64,000 nt of DNA from Streptomyces sp. CC0208 (GCF_003443735.1 NZ_CP031969.1:6510001-6574000), one strand, 5' to 3'; shown: positions 24,377 through 32,757, numbered from the stretch's first letter. The notes: generated by a model not told the origin, from the letters alone. Program-made: numbers and translations.

Positions 24377-25591
24377 ATGAGCGAGCAGACGCAGGCGCAG
24401 CGGCGGGTGGTCGTGGTCGGCGCGGGCATGGCCGGGGTGCAGACCGCGGTCGCCCTGCGCGAGCAGGGCTTCAGCGGTACCGTCACGCTGATCGGCGCGG
24501 AGCACCATCAGCCGTACGACCGTCCGCCGCTCTCCAAGGCCGTGCTGCTGGGCAAGGCCGAGGGTTCCGCCTTCGACGTGGACTTCGAGGCGCTCGGCAT
24601 CGAACTGCTGCTCGGCCGCGAGGTGTTGGGCGTACGCCCCGAGGCGCACGAGCTGGACACCGAGGACGGGCCCTTCCCGTACGACGTCCTGGTCCTCGCC
24701 ACCGGCGCCGAACCGATCCGGCTGCCCGGCACGGAGGGCGTGCCCGGGGTGCATCTGCTGCGCACCCTGGACGACGCCGAGCGGCTGCGTCCCGTGCTCG
24801 CCCGGCAGCACGACGTCGTGGTCGTCGGCGCGGGCTGGATCGGCGCCGAGTTCGCCACCGCCGCGCGCGAGGCGGGCTGCGCGGTGACGGTCGTGGAAGC
24901 CGCCGAACGGCCGCTCGCGGGCGCACTGCCCGCCGAGGTGGCCGCGCCGATGACCTCCTGGTACGCCGACGCGGGTGCCGTGCTGCGCACGCACGCGCGC
25001 GTGGAGCGCGTCGAGCCCGGCGAGGTCGTCCTGGACGACGGCTCCCGGGTGGCCGCGGGCGCGGTCGTGGTCGGCATCGGCGCCCGGCCCGCCACGGCCT
25101 GGCTCGCCGGTTCGGGGATCGAACTCGGCGCCCACCGCGAGGTCGTCGCCGACGAGCGCCTGCGCACCTCCGTGCCGGACGTGTACGCGGTCGGCGACTG
25201 CGCCTCCTTCCCCTCGGGCAGGTACGGCGAGCGCCTGCTGGTCCACCACTGGGACAACGCCCTCCAGGGGCCGCGCACGGTGGCCGCCGACATCCTGGGC
25301 GAGACCCCCACGGTCTACGACCCGGTCCCGTACTTCTGGTCCGAGCAGTTCGGCCGCTTCGTCCAGTACGCCGGCCACCACGCCTCCGCCGACACGACCC
25401 TGTGGCGCGGCGAGCCCTCCGGCCCGGCCTGGACGGTGTGCTGGCTGCGCGAGAACCGCCTGGTCGCCCTACTGGCGGTGGGCCGGCCCCGCGACCTCGC
25501 GCAGGGCCGCCGCCTGATCGAGGCGGGCACGGAGATGGACCCGGCGCTGCTGGTGGACCCCGCGAGGCCCCTGAAGGCAGCGACGGCGTAG
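24377..25591 (+). CDS. FAD/NAD(P)-dependent ferredoxin-reductase-type oxidoreductase
   Basis: A 404-residue reductase of the rubredoxin/ferredoxin-NAD reductase type. The FAD motif VVVVGAGMAGVQTAVALREQG is near residues 13-33, with PYDRPPLSK, LATGAEPI, a second dinucleotide fold VVVVGAGWIGAEFA, then GIGARPAT and the FAD-closing YAVGDCASF. VHHWDNALQGPRTVAADILG fits the BphA4/AIF-like C-terminal interface. No ribosome site is seen; TATGGT 6 bases before ATG 24377 suggests leaderless translation. The electron acceptor is unknown. Confidence 0.88.
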   Translation: MSEQTQAQRRVVVVGAGMAGVQTAVALREQGFSGTVTLIGAEHHQPYDRPPLSKAVLLGKAEGSAFDVDFEALGIELLLGREVLGVRPEAHELDTEDGPFPYDVLVLATGAEPIRLPGTEGVPGVHLLRTLDDAERLRPVLARQHDVVVVGAGWIGAEFATAAREAGCAVTVVEAAERPLAGALPAEVAAPMTSWYADAGAVLRTHARVERVEPGEVVLDDGSRVAAGAVVVGIGARPATAWLAGSGIELGAHREVVADERLRTSVPDVYAVGDCASFPSGRYGERLLVHHWDNALQGPRTVAADILGETPTVYDPVPYFWSEQFGRFVQYAGHHASADTTLWRGEPSGPAWTVCWLRENRLVALLAVGRPRDLAQGRRLIEAGTEMDPALLVDPARPLKAATA

Positions 25592-25635
25592 CCGAGGGCC
25601 GGGCGCCCTCCCCGGCCGACAGCCGCGACCCTTCA

Positions 25636-25930
25636 CGGTGGGGTTTCGGGTGCTTGGCTGCGGGGCTGGGTGGTGGGGGTCTCGGGTGCTTGGCTGCGGG
25701 TCTGAGCGGTGGGGTCTCGGGTGCTTGGCTGCGGGTCTGTGCGGCGGTATGTCGGGTGGCTCGTTGCGGTCTGTGCGGTGGCATCTTGGGTGGGTGGCCG
25801 CGGGTCTGTGCGCGGTATGTCGGGTGGTTCGCTGTGGTCTGTGCGGTGGCATCTTGGGTGGGTGGCCGCAGGTCTGCGCGTGGCATCTCGGGCGGGTCGC
25901 TGCGATCTGTGCGGCGGAGTCGGGTGGGGC
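25636..25930. repeat. Degenerate tandem repeat, about 34-bp unit, eight full copies
   Basis: Units start GCGGTGG and end GGTCTGT, for example 25706-25740, 25741-25774, 25775-25809, 25810-25842, 25843-25877 and 25878-25910, with two more divergent units before 25706 and a partial one after 25910. Lengths alternate 33-35 bp, and the pairs 25741-25809 and 25810-25877 form a higher-order 68-69-bp repeat. All frames are open but codon bias is lost, so it is non-coding. It fills the gap between the reductase gene and the Rv2175c-like gene. Confidence 0.85.
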
Positions 25931-25979
25931 CGGGGCGTCGAGACCCGCCTGGTTCTGACGGAGTCATCCCCCGGCATTC

Positions 25980-26085
25980 GCGCCCCCTGTTCCCCCGCCG
26001 GAGGCGCCCCGGCTTCCGACTGTCAGTGCGGGGCGCCCCCTGTTCCCCCGCCGGAGGCGCCCCGGCTTCCGACTGTCAGTGCGGG
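25980..26085. repeat. Perfect tandem duplication of a 53-bp unit
   Basis: The unit starting GCGCCCCCTGTTCCCCCGCC occurs at 25980 and again at 26033 with no visible mismatch. It ends TGTCAGTGCGG, immediately before the promoter zone of the Rv2175c-like gene. Each copy contains a short hairpin-forming GGCGCC/CCGGAGG region. Identity of the copies suggests recent duplication. Confidence 0.85.
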
Positions 26086-26102
26086 ATGGCACGCTTAATC
26101 CC

Positions 26103-26474
26103 GTGACCGAGATTGACGCAAAGATCGATGCTCTCGTCCCCGCCTGGCTCACGCTGCCCGACATCGCAGAGATGCTCGATGTCGAGGTGACGCGTGTGCG
26201 GCAGCTGGTCAAGGACGGCCAGCTCATCGCCGTACGCCGTGGTGAGAACCGCGCGCTGCACGTCCCCGCCGCCTTCATCGACGGGGCCGAGCAGAAGGTC
26301 GTCAAGGGCCTGGCCGGGACCCTGACGCTCCTGAGGGACGACGGCTTCTCCGACGAAGAGATGCTGGAGTGGCTCTTCACCCCCGACGAGAGCCTGCCCG
26401 GCACCCCCGCTCAGGCCCTGAGCGAGAATCGCGGCACGGAGGTGAAGCGCCGGGCCCAGGCGCTCGCCGTCTGA
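26103..26474 (+). CDS. Rv2175c-family DNA-binding regulator
   Basis: A 123-residue protein with an N-terminal winged helix-turn-helix: WLTLPDIAEMLDVEVTRVRQ then LVKDGQLIAVRRGENRALHVPA. It is followed by a C-terminal helical domain with KVVKGLAGTLTLLRDDGFSD and MLEWLFTPDESLPG. In M. tuberculosis Rv2175c is phosphorylated by PknL encoded next to it; here the PASTA kinase lies about 4.5 kb away in the same neighbourhood. The GTG at 26103 was chosen because the upstream extension lies in the 53-bp repeat. Target genes are unknown. Confidence 0.82.
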   Translation: MTEIDAKIDALVPAWLTLPDIAEMLDVEVTRVRQLVKDGQLIAVRRGENRALHVPAAFIDGAEQKVVKGLAGTLTLLRDDGFSDEEMLEWLFTPDESLPGTPAQALSENRGTEVKRRAQALAV

Positions 26475-26568
26475 TCCGAACCACACCGGTGTACGGGCCG
26501 TGACCGCCAGGGCCACGGCCACGATCCGGCACGGCCCGTACGCCACCGAACCCGGGGGAGACACACGC

Positions 26569-27219
26569 ATGCCCGACACCGCCCGCACCCAGCTCGCCGA
26601 CGCCCGTGTCTACCTGTGCACGGACGCCCGCGGGCGCCAGGGAGACCTCGCCGCGTTCCTGGACGCGGTCCTGGCCGGCGGCGTCGACATCGTGCAGCTG
26701 CGGGACAAGGGCATGGAGGCGGCCGAGGAACTGGAGCACCTCCAGGTCTTCGCCGACGCCTGCGCGCGGCACGGCAAGCTGCTCGCGGTCAACGACCGGG
26801 CCGACGTCGCCCACGCGATCGGTGCCGACGTGCTGCACCTGGGCCAGGGCGACCTGCCCGTCCCCGCCGCCCGCGCGATCCTCGGCGAGGACGTCCTCAT
26901 AGGCCGCTCCACGCACGCCGAGGCGGAGGCCGCCGCGGCCGCCGTGCAGGACGGCGTGGACTACTTCTGCACCGGCCCCTGCTGGCCGACCCCCACCAAG
27001 CCCGGCCGGCACGCTCCCGGTCTCGACCTGGTCCGGTACACCGCCGCCCTCCGCACCGACCGCCCCTGGTTCGCCATCGGCGGCATCGACCTCGGCAACC
27101 TCGACGAGGTCCTGGAGGCCGGCGCCCGCCGGGTCGTGGTCGTCCGGGCGATCACCGAGGCGGACGATCCGGGCGCGGCCGCCGCGGAGTTCGCGAAGCG
27201 CTTGCGTGACACACGGTGA
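26569..27219 (+). CDS. thiE: Thiamine-phosphate synthase ThiE
   Basis: A 216-residue TIM-barrel enzyme coupling HMP pyrophosphate and thiazole phosphate to thiamine monophosphate. Motifs: VDIVQLRDKG (about 39-48), LLAVNDRADVA, LGQGDLPV, GRSTHAEAE, YFCTGPCWPTPTKPG and WFAIGGI with VRAIT near the end. The ATG at 26569 has a GGGGGAG site; the open frame before it is not coding. It is split from thiOSG and lacks a riboswitch. Confidence 0.94.
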   Translation: MPDTARTQLADARVYLCTDARGRQGDLAAFLDAVLAGGVDIVQLRDKGMEAAEELEHLQVFADACARHGKLLAVNDRADVAHAIGADVLHLGQGDLPVPAARAILGEDVLIGRSTHAEAEAAAAAVQDGVDYFCTGPCWPTPTKPGRHAPGLDLVRYTAALRTDRPWFAIGGIDLGNLDEVLEAGARRVVVVRAITEADDPGAAAAEFAKRLRDTR

Positions 27220-27307
27220 GGGGCAGATGCCGACCGGTCGCATGATCGGCCCGGTGTCCGAAGGGTGGACAACAAGTCGACAAAACGGGCAAATTTCCGT
27301 GATCTGG

Positions 27308-27336
27308 TTGGGTGACCGCTGCCCCCTGGCTAACCT
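27308..27336 (+). promoter_or_regulatory. Promoter of metF, leaderless type
   Basis: TTGGGT (27308-27313) and TAACCT (27331-27336) are separated by 17 bases, and the metF ATG begins 6 bases after the second hexamer. No Shine-Dalgarno exists, so transcription probably starts at the ATG. Confidence 0.6.
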
Positions 27337-27342
27337 GCCGGT

Positions 27343-28266
27343 ATGGCCCTAGGAACCGCATCCACCAGGACTGACCGCGCACGCACCGTGCGTGACATGC
27401 TCGCCGCGGGCAAGACGACGTACTCCTTCGAGTTCTCGGCGCCGAAGACCCCCAAGGGTGAGCGGAACCTGTGGAGCGCGCTCAGGAGGGTCGAGGCGGT
27501 CGCCCCGGACTTCGTGTCCGTCACCTACGGCGCCGGCGGCTCCACCCGCGCGGGCACCGTCAGGGAGACCCAGCAGATCGTCGCGGACACGACCCTGACC
27601 CCGGTCGCCCATCTCACCGCGGTGGACCACTCCGTCGCGGAGCTGCGCAACATCATCGGGCAGTACGCCGACGCCGGGATCCGCAACATCCTGGCCGTAC
27701 GCGGCGACCCGCCCGGCGACCCCATGGCCGACTGGGTGGCGCACCCGCAGGGCCTGACCTACGCCGCCGAACTCGTCCAGCTCATCAAGGAGTCGGGCGA
27801 CTTCTGCGTCGGCGTCGCGGCCTTCCCGGAGATGCACCCGCGCTCCGCCGACTGGGACTCTGACGTCACGCGCTTCGTCGACAAGTGCCGAGCCGGCGCG
27901 GACTACGCCATCACCCAGATGTTCTTCCAGCCGGAGTCCTATCTGCGGCTGCGTGACCGAGTCCACGCGGCGGGTTGTGCGACCCCCGTCATTCCCGAGG
28001 TCATGCCCGTGACCAGCGTGCGGATGCTGGAGCGGCTGCCGCAGCTCAGCAACGCGAGCATCCCCTCTGTCCTGAAAGAGCGGATCCTCACAGCAAAGGA
28101 CGATCCGGCCGCTGTACGCTCAATCGGAATCGAGTTCGCCACGGAGTTCTGCGCACGGCTGCTGTCCGAGGGAGTGCCCGGACTGCACTTCATCACGCTC
28201 AACAACTCCACGGCGACGCTGGAAATCTACGAAAACCTGGGTCTGCACCATCGACCGCAGGCCTAG
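27343..28266 (+). CDS. metF: 5,10-methylenetetrahydrofolate reductase
   Basis: A 307-residue TIM-barrel flavoenzyme producing 5-methyltetrahydrofolate for methionine synthesis. It shows YSFEFSAPKTPKGE with the catalytic Glu (about residue 30), FVSVTYGAGGSTR, AHLTAVDHSVAEL, ILAVRGDPPGD, GVAAFPEMHP, AITQMFFQPE and GLHFITLNNS. The length fits bacterial MetF. Likely leaderless. It is followed by the Tyr/Gln-rich membrane protein gene. Confidence 0.95.
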   Translation: MALGTASTRTDRARTVRDMLAAGKTTYSFEFSAPKTPKGERNLWSALRRVEAVAPDFVSVTYGAGGSTRAGTVRETQQIVADTTLTPVAHLTAVDHSVAELRNIIGQYADAGIRNILAVRGDPPGDPMADWVAHPQGLTYAAELVQLIKESGDFCVGVAAFPEMHPRSADWDSDVTRFVDKCRAGADYAITQMFFQPESYLRLRDRVHAAGCATPVIPEVMPVTSVRMLERLPQLSNASIPSVLKERILTAKDDPAAVRSIGIEFATEFCARLLSEGVPGLHFITLNNSTATLEIYENLGLHHRPQA

Positions 28267-28322
28267 ACCGGCCGCACGGATATACGACACACTGCGTAGC
28301 GGTCACTGGGAGAGGGGCGTAC

Positions 28323-29297
28323 ATGGGCTGGACGGTCCTCTACATCGCGTTCGGATTCGTCGCGCTGTGGCTGCTCGGCGAGGTGCTGCTGCAGTACAAG
28401 GCGCGTCTGCGCTGGCGGTTGCTCGCTTTCGTCGGCTTCCTCGGCGTGGTCCTCGGCGTGCTGATCCCGTCGGTGATCGTCATCGGCCTGGGCGCGATCG
28501 CCTTCGCGGTCGGTCAGACCTACGTCACCCTGTCGTTCCGTCGCGGCTTCGAGCAGGGCTGGGCGGTCAATCCGCCGGCCGCGCTGGGCGGTCTGACCGG
28601 CGGCAAGAAGAGCCGCCGGGAGCGCGGCCGCGAGGAGCCCGGCCTTGAGGTCTCCGACCTGGAATCGGGCGAGGCGGCCTACGGCGACGAGCCCGGATAC
28701 GACCAGGGCCGCCCGGCCGGCGCCGGTTACGGCCACGACGACGAGTACGACCGCGACGACGTCTTCACGCCCGCGCGCTCCGCCGCCCCCACGGCCGCCG
28801 AGACCACCGCGGTCTACGAGCCGCAGCCCCTGCCCGACGACACCGGCTCCTACGGCGTGTACAACGACGCCTCCTACGCCGGTGACCAGTCCTACGCGGC
28901 CGCGGGCCAGACCCAGGACCAGTACGCGACGGCGGCCGCCGACCAGACCTACGGCTACGACGGCTACACCGGTTACGACCAGCAGCAGTACGGCTACGAC
29001 CAGGCCGGGCAGCAGCAGTACGCCGCCTATTCCGACCCGTACATCGGCACCCAGACCTATGGCGCGGGGTCGTACGACACCTACGGCGGCCAGCAGCAGT
29101 TCGTCCAGCAGGGTTACGACCAGTACGGCGGGACGTACGGCGGCGAGACCCCGGCCGGCGGAGTGTGGGTGCCGCAGCAGCGCACCGACGAGTCCTACGG
29201 TGGCGAACTCCCGTCCGAGCAGGGCTACTACCCCGACAACGGCGGCCAGGGGCAGCAGAACCAGGGCCAGGGGTACGACGAGCAGTACCGTTTCTGA
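28323..29297 (+). CDS. Membrane protein with long Tyr/Gln/Gly-rich low-complexity tail
   Basis: A 324-residue protein. Residues 1-70 hold two or three hydrophobic segments (VLYIAFGFVALWLLGEVLL, LLAFVGFLGVVLGVLIPSVI, VIGLGAIAFAVG). A charged linker (KKSRRERGREEPG) follows, then about 190 residues dominated by Tyr, Gln, Gly, Asp and Ala with many repeats of the type YGYDxYTGYDQQQYGYDQ. The tail lacks folded-domain features and resembles prion-like or phase-separating sequences. ATG 28323 has an AGAGGGG site. It is probably co-transcribed with metF, 56 bp apart. I recognise no named family for the tail. Confidence 0.8.
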   Translation: MGWTVLYIAFGFVALWLLGEVLLQYKARLRWRLLAFVGFLGVVLGVLIPSVIVIGLGAIAFAVGQTYVTLSFRRGFEQGWAVNPPAALGGLTGGKKSRRERGREEPGLEVSDLESGEAAYGDEPGYDQGRPAGAGYGHDDEYDRDDVFTPARSAAPTAAETTAVYEPQPLPDDTGSYGVYNDASYAGDQSYAAAGQTQDQYATAAADQTYGYDGYTGYDQQQYGYDQAGQQQYAAYSDPYIGTQTYGAGSYDTYGGQQQFVQQGYDQYGGTYGGETPAGGVWVPQQRTDESYGGELPSEQGYYPDNGGQGQQNQGQGYDEQYRF

Positions 29298-29313
29298 CGC
29301 CGGGCGGCTCCCC

Positions 29314-30816
29314 TCACTGAGAACCGCGGAACTCCGGTCCCTCCACGATCAGTCCGGCCACCAGCGCGCCCGACATGCCCGCGTGGGCGAGGCCGCCGCC
29401 GGGGTGCGACCAGCCTCCGGCCGTGAACAGACCAGGTAGCGCGGTGTTGTTGGACGGGTGCAGGGTGCCTTCGCCGCCGGCCAGCGAGGGCGGGGGGACG
29501 GCGCCGCCCGTGGCCCCCGTCTCCCGCTCGGTGTGCACCGGCGTCCGCACCTCGCGCCAGAGAATCCGCTCGCGCAAGCCCGGAACCGCCCGTTCGGCGG
29601 CGGCGACCATCCGGTCCGTGAAGCTCTCCACGACGGTCGGCCTGGTCCAGTCGTGCCTGAGTCCACAGGGCACGGTCGCCGTCAGCACCACGGACTCGTG
29701 GCCCGCGTCGGGGCGCAGGGCGGGGTCGTCCGGCCGGTCGACCCGGACCGTGGGGTCGGGCACCTCCCCGTCCACGAACAGGGCCAGCTCGTTCTCCGGT
29801 TCGGGGCCGTACACCACCGTGCGGTGCACGGCGTCCGGCTCCCGCGGGCCGCGCAGGGCGAGGCACACGACGACCCGGCCGTAGTGCAGGTCCTCGGCGT
29901 CGGGAGGAACGTCCTTCGCGCCGTAGAGCTCACGGCCCGGTACGAGCCCGCGCAGTCGCCAGGGTCCGGTGCCGACGACGGTGTCCGCCTCCACGACGGT
30001 CCCGTCGGACAGCTCCAGGCCCGCCGTGCGGCCGTCCTTCTCCAGGACGCCCGTCACCTCCGCGCCGAAGTGGAACTCGACCTTGCGCCGGACGCACCGC
30101 TCGTACACCGCCCGCGCCAACTCCCGTATGCCGCCCCGGGCATACCAGGTGCCGAAGGCATGCTCCATGTACGGCAGGACGGCCGCGCTCGCCGGCGCGG
30201 TACCGGGGTCGACGCCGTACGCGAGCGCGTGGCCGTACAGCAGGGCCGCGAGGCGGGGGTCCCGCAGCTCCCAGCCGCCGATCTCCTGCAGCGTGCAGGC
30301 CCGCCGGGTGCGCAGCAGCCGCTTGTGCGGCACCGCCGGGTAGGGCTCGCGCATCAGCACCTGCCAGTTGGGCCAAAGGGGCTCCTCCAGGAGCGGCCTG
30401 CGCGTGCGGTCCCAGGCATCGCGGGCCCGGATGAGGAAGTCGCCCCAGCGGGCGCCCGCGCCCGCGCCGAGCGCTTCGTCCAGTGCGGCGACCACTCCCG
30501 CGCGTGATGCGTTCGGCAGGGACACCTCGGTGCCGTCCGTGAACACGTGCCGTGACGACGGGTCGACCTGGACCAGTTCGACCAGGGACTCCAGCGGTTC
30601 CTTGCCGGTCTTGACGAACAGGTCGCGGTAGACCGCGGGGAGCGTGAGCAGTCCCGGTCCGGTGTCGAAGGCGAACCCGTCCCGCTCGAAGCGGCGCACC
30701 GCCCCGCCGTAGGTCTCCGTACGCTCGTACACCGCCACCCGGTGGCCCGCGACGGCCAGCCGGGCAGCGGCCGCCATCGCGCCCATCCCGGCGCCGATCA
30801 CCGCAATCCGTGCCAT
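29314..30816 (-). CDS. Phytoene desaturase/CrtI-like FAD-dependent oxidoreductase
   Basis: A 500-residue NAD(P)/FAD-binding protein of the carotenoid desaturase superfamily. The N-terminal dinucleotide motif is IAVIGAGMGAMAAAARLAVAG (residues 4-24), with YGGAVRRFERDGFAFDTGPG. The C-terminus has the FAD-closing LFTAGGWSHPGGGLAHAGMSG. No carotenoid synthase genes are nearby, so the substrate is open; many family members act on other lipids. A TAAAGT hexamer 7 bases before ATG 30816 suggests leaderless translation. It converges on the Tyr/Gln-rich gene. Confidence 0.85.
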   Translation of the reverse strand: MARIAVIGAGMGAMAAAARLAVAGHRVAVYERTETYGGAVRRFERDGFAFDTGPGLLTLPAVYRDLFVKTGKEPLESLVELVQVDPSSRHVFTDGTEVSLPNASRAGVVAALDEALGAGAGARWGDFLIRARDAWDRTRRPLLEEPLWPNWQVLMREPYPAVPHKRLLRTRRACTLQEIGGWELRDPRLAALLYGHALAYGVDPGTAPASAAVLPYMEHAFGTWYARGGIRELARAVYERCVRRKVEFHFGAEVTGVLEKDGRTAGLELSDGTVVEADTVVGTGPWRLRGLVPGRELYGAKDVPPDAEDLHYGRVVVCLALRGPREPDAVHRTVVYGPEPENELALFVDGEVPDPTVRVDRPDDPALRPDAGHESVVLTATVPCGLRHDWTRPTVVESFTDRMVAAAERAVPGLRERILWREVRTPVHTERETGATGGAVPPPSLAGGEGTLHPSNNTALPGLFTAGGWSHPGGGLAHAGMSGALVAGLIVEGPEFRGSQ

Positions 30817-31064
30817 GCCTGCGACTTTATCGGCCGCCACTGACACTCCGGCCGCGGGCCGTCACCGGGAGGCTGAGCCGGTGACGTGGCGGCGGGCCTC
30901 CGGACGGAAGGGGCTGAGCGGACGGAACAGGCGGGAGCCGGGCCGGACCGCCGGTTCCGCCGGTTCCGCGCGCCGCAGGTCGCGCCGCACGGCAGGTGCC
31001 GGCTCAGGCTCCGGCTCCCGCGACAACCTCCGTGCGCGGCACCGCCCCTCCGACCGCCGCGCGG

Positions 31065-31697
31065 TCAGCCCGGTGGTCGCTCCATGCGTGCCGCCAGCTG
31101 TTTCTCCTCGCGCCGCTGGGCCCGGCGGCGCCGGAATCTGCGGATCCGGGAGATCAGGAAGAACAGCATCACCAGTCCGGCCGTCAGCAGGAGGCCCGCG
31201 ATGATCGCCGCCGCCTCCGGGTGGAACATCGCGAAGGTGACGATGCCGGCGACGCCGAGATCCTCCGCCAGACTCAGGACGATGTTGCTGAAGGGCTCGG
31301 GGGAGGCGTTCACCGCCATGCGGGTGCCCGCCTTGACCGTGTGACTGGCCAGCGCCGTCGAACCGCCGATCAGGCCCGCGGCCACGTCGGAGAGCGACCC
31401 GCTCTGACCGGCGAGCAGCGCACCGACCCAGGCGCCGGCGACGGGACGGACCACCGTGTGGACCGCGTCCCACGCCGAGTCGACGTACGGGATCTTGTCG
31501 GCCACCGCCTCGCACAGGAACAGCAGGCCCGCCGCCACGAGGACCTCGGGGCGCTGCAGGGTCTCGGGGACGTCGTCGCTCAGCCCCGTCGCGCCGAACA
31601 CGCCGAGCAGCAGCACCACCGCGTACGCGTTGACACCGCTGGCCCAGCCGCTGGTGAACACCAAGGGGAGTACGGACACGGACGCGATCGTAACCAT
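31065..31697 (-). CDS. DUF4126 membrane protein
   Basis: A 210-residue integral membrane protein with about five hydrophobic stretches, including ASVSVLPLVFTSGWASGVNA, LLLGVFGATGL, VLVAAGLLFLCEAVADKIP, GAWVGALLAGQSG and IIAGLLLTAGLVMLFFLI. The Gly/Ala-rich region AAGLIGGSTALASHTVKAGT is characteristic of DUF4126. The C-terminus is strongly basic (RRFRRRRAQRREEK), so it faces the cytoplasm. A MacR-box-like palindrome lies 38 bases upstream. Function unknown. Confidence 0.82.
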   Translation of the reverse strand: MVTIASVSVLPLVFTSGWASGVNAYAVVLLLGVFGATGLSDDVPETLQRPEVLVAAGLLFLCEAVADKIPYVDSAWDAVHTVVRPVAGAWVGALLAGQSGSLSDVAAGLIGGSTALASHTVKAGTRMAVNASPEPFSNIVLSLAEDLGVAGIVTFAMFHPEAAAIIAGLLLTAGLVMLFFLISRIRRFRRRRAQRREEKQLAARMERPPG

Positions 31698-31734
31698 TCG
31701 GCGAATGGCCGTCGTGGGGGTGAGCGCGCAGGCC

Positions 31735-31750
31735 TGAGTACGCGTACCTA
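31735..31750. promoter_or_regulatory. MacR-box-like site upstream of the DUF4126 gene
   Basis: TGAGTACGCGTACCTA matches the MacR box TGAGTAC-n2-GTACTCA (as I remember it) at 12 of 14 positions, with a perfect left half. A second left half, TGAGTACGCG, begins at 31761. The site lies 38 bases before the start of a membrane protein gene, and membrane proteins are the reported class of MacR targets. Confidence 0.5.
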
Positions 31751-31913
31751 GTGGGTGAGTTGAGTACGCGCGCGGATGGGCCCCGACCTGCGTGGACGAG
31801 AGAGTGGGGGCACGGCGAAGGGGAACGGCTCCGGCACCGGCGACACGGGGCGCCGGAACGGAGCCGCCCCGGACCCGCTCCTTCCGTCGGCCGAGGTCGG
31901 CGGGAGCGAGGCA

Positions 31914-32000
31914 CGGGGGAACCCGGAAAGCGGGGGAACGACCGAACGGGGGCCCAACGGGGGGACGGGGGATCGGGGGGAAACGGGGGATCGGGGGAGC
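31914..32000 (+). other. G-tract-rich spacer without a gene
   Basis: The interval 31698-32077 holds no credible gene. Apart from the MacR-like site near its left end, it contains a run of G tracts of four to six bases (e.g. around 31932, 31948, 31959, 31966, 31975, 31984, 31993) spaced by 3-12 bases. The plus strand could form G-quadruplexes; the transcribed minus strand is C-rich. It lies downstream of the TetR gene. Confidence 0.5.
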
Positions 32001-32077
32001 AGGGAAGGCGCCGGTTCGAGGTGGCCCGCGGGGGACGCGGCCACAGCGGACCGGCGCTTTCGCATGTCAGCCCGGTG

Positions 32078-32710
32078 TCATCCCCTGCGCCCGCTCACCC
32101 GCCCCTGCAACAGCCGCGACAGCGCCGCGTGCACGTCGTCCAGGGAGCGCTCGGGCTGGAAGGACTGCCAGTCCAGGGCGGCCACCAGGACCATGCCGAC
32201 CAGGGCGGAGGCGGTCAGCGGGACGTCGATCTCGTCGCTGAACTCGCCGTTCTCCACCCCCTCGCGCAGCACGTCCTCCACGACCGCCACGGCCTGCTGA
32301 CGGACCACCATGAGCGTGGACTGCCAGGTCCGGTTGGTGCGCCACAGCTCGGCCACGTACAGCTGGGTGAAGGCCGGATAGCGGTCGATGAAGACGAGGC
32401 CCGCGCGGATCATCGCGTCCAGGGCGTCCACCTTGCCGCCCCCCGCGCGTGCCGTCGCTTCCGCCGCCTCCCGCAACGAGGCGGTGAGCAGGCCCACACC
32501 GTGCCGCAGCAGCTCCTCGAAGAGGACGGACTTGCTCGCGAAGTTGTAGTAGACCGTGCCCTTCGCGACCCCGGCGCGCTCGGCGATCTCGTCGACCGTG
32601 GTGGCGGAGAAGCCCTGCTCGGCTATGAGCGTGACGGCCGCCTCGTAGAGCTTCTGCCGGGTGGCCTCGCGGCGCGTGCTGACGCCCGCCGTGGCGCTGC
32701 TGCTTTCCAT
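32078..32710 (-). CDS. TetR/AcrR-family transcriptional regulator
   Basis: A 210-residue repressor. The N-terminal helix-turn-helix covers about residues 14-60: TRQKLYEAAVTLIAEQGFSA, then TVDEIAERAGVAKGTVYYNF and SKSVLFEELL. The C-terminal ligand domain has AFTQLYVAELWRTNRTW. It is the last gene of the ABC-YhgE/Pip-TetR transcript, 47 bases after the membrane gene, with a CAGGAG site. It probably represses its own operon through the palindrome at 35586-35607. The longer open frame upstream is a shadow of the membrane gene. Confidence 0.9.
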   Translation of the reverse strand: MESSSATAGVSTRREATRQKLYEAAVTLIAEQGFSATTVDEIAERAGVAKGTVYYNFASKSVLFEELLRHGVGLLTASLREAAEATARAGGGKVDALDAMIRAGLVFIDRYPAFTQLYVAELWRTNRTWQSTLMVVRQQAVAVVEDVLREGVENGEFSDEIDVPLTASALVGMVLVAALDWQSFQPERSLDDVHAALSRLLQGRVSGRRG

Positions 32711-32757
32711 GCTCCTGATTCTCACAGGTGAGGGCGCCCCTGAGGTCGCGGAAGAAC

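Noticed and set aside
25636..25930. Possible CRISPR array
   Set aside because: The repeats are contiguous and degenerate, with no unique spacers of constant length and no cas genes nearby.
25402..26106. Overlapping open frames across the tandem repeat region
   Set aside because: Open in nearly all frames, repetitive, without codon bias or ribosome sites; treated as non-coding repeats.
29314..30816. Carotenoid cluster suggested by the phytoene-desaturase-like gene
   Set aside because: No phytoene synthase, cyclase or prenyl transferase gene lies nearby; the protein is a stand-alone family member.
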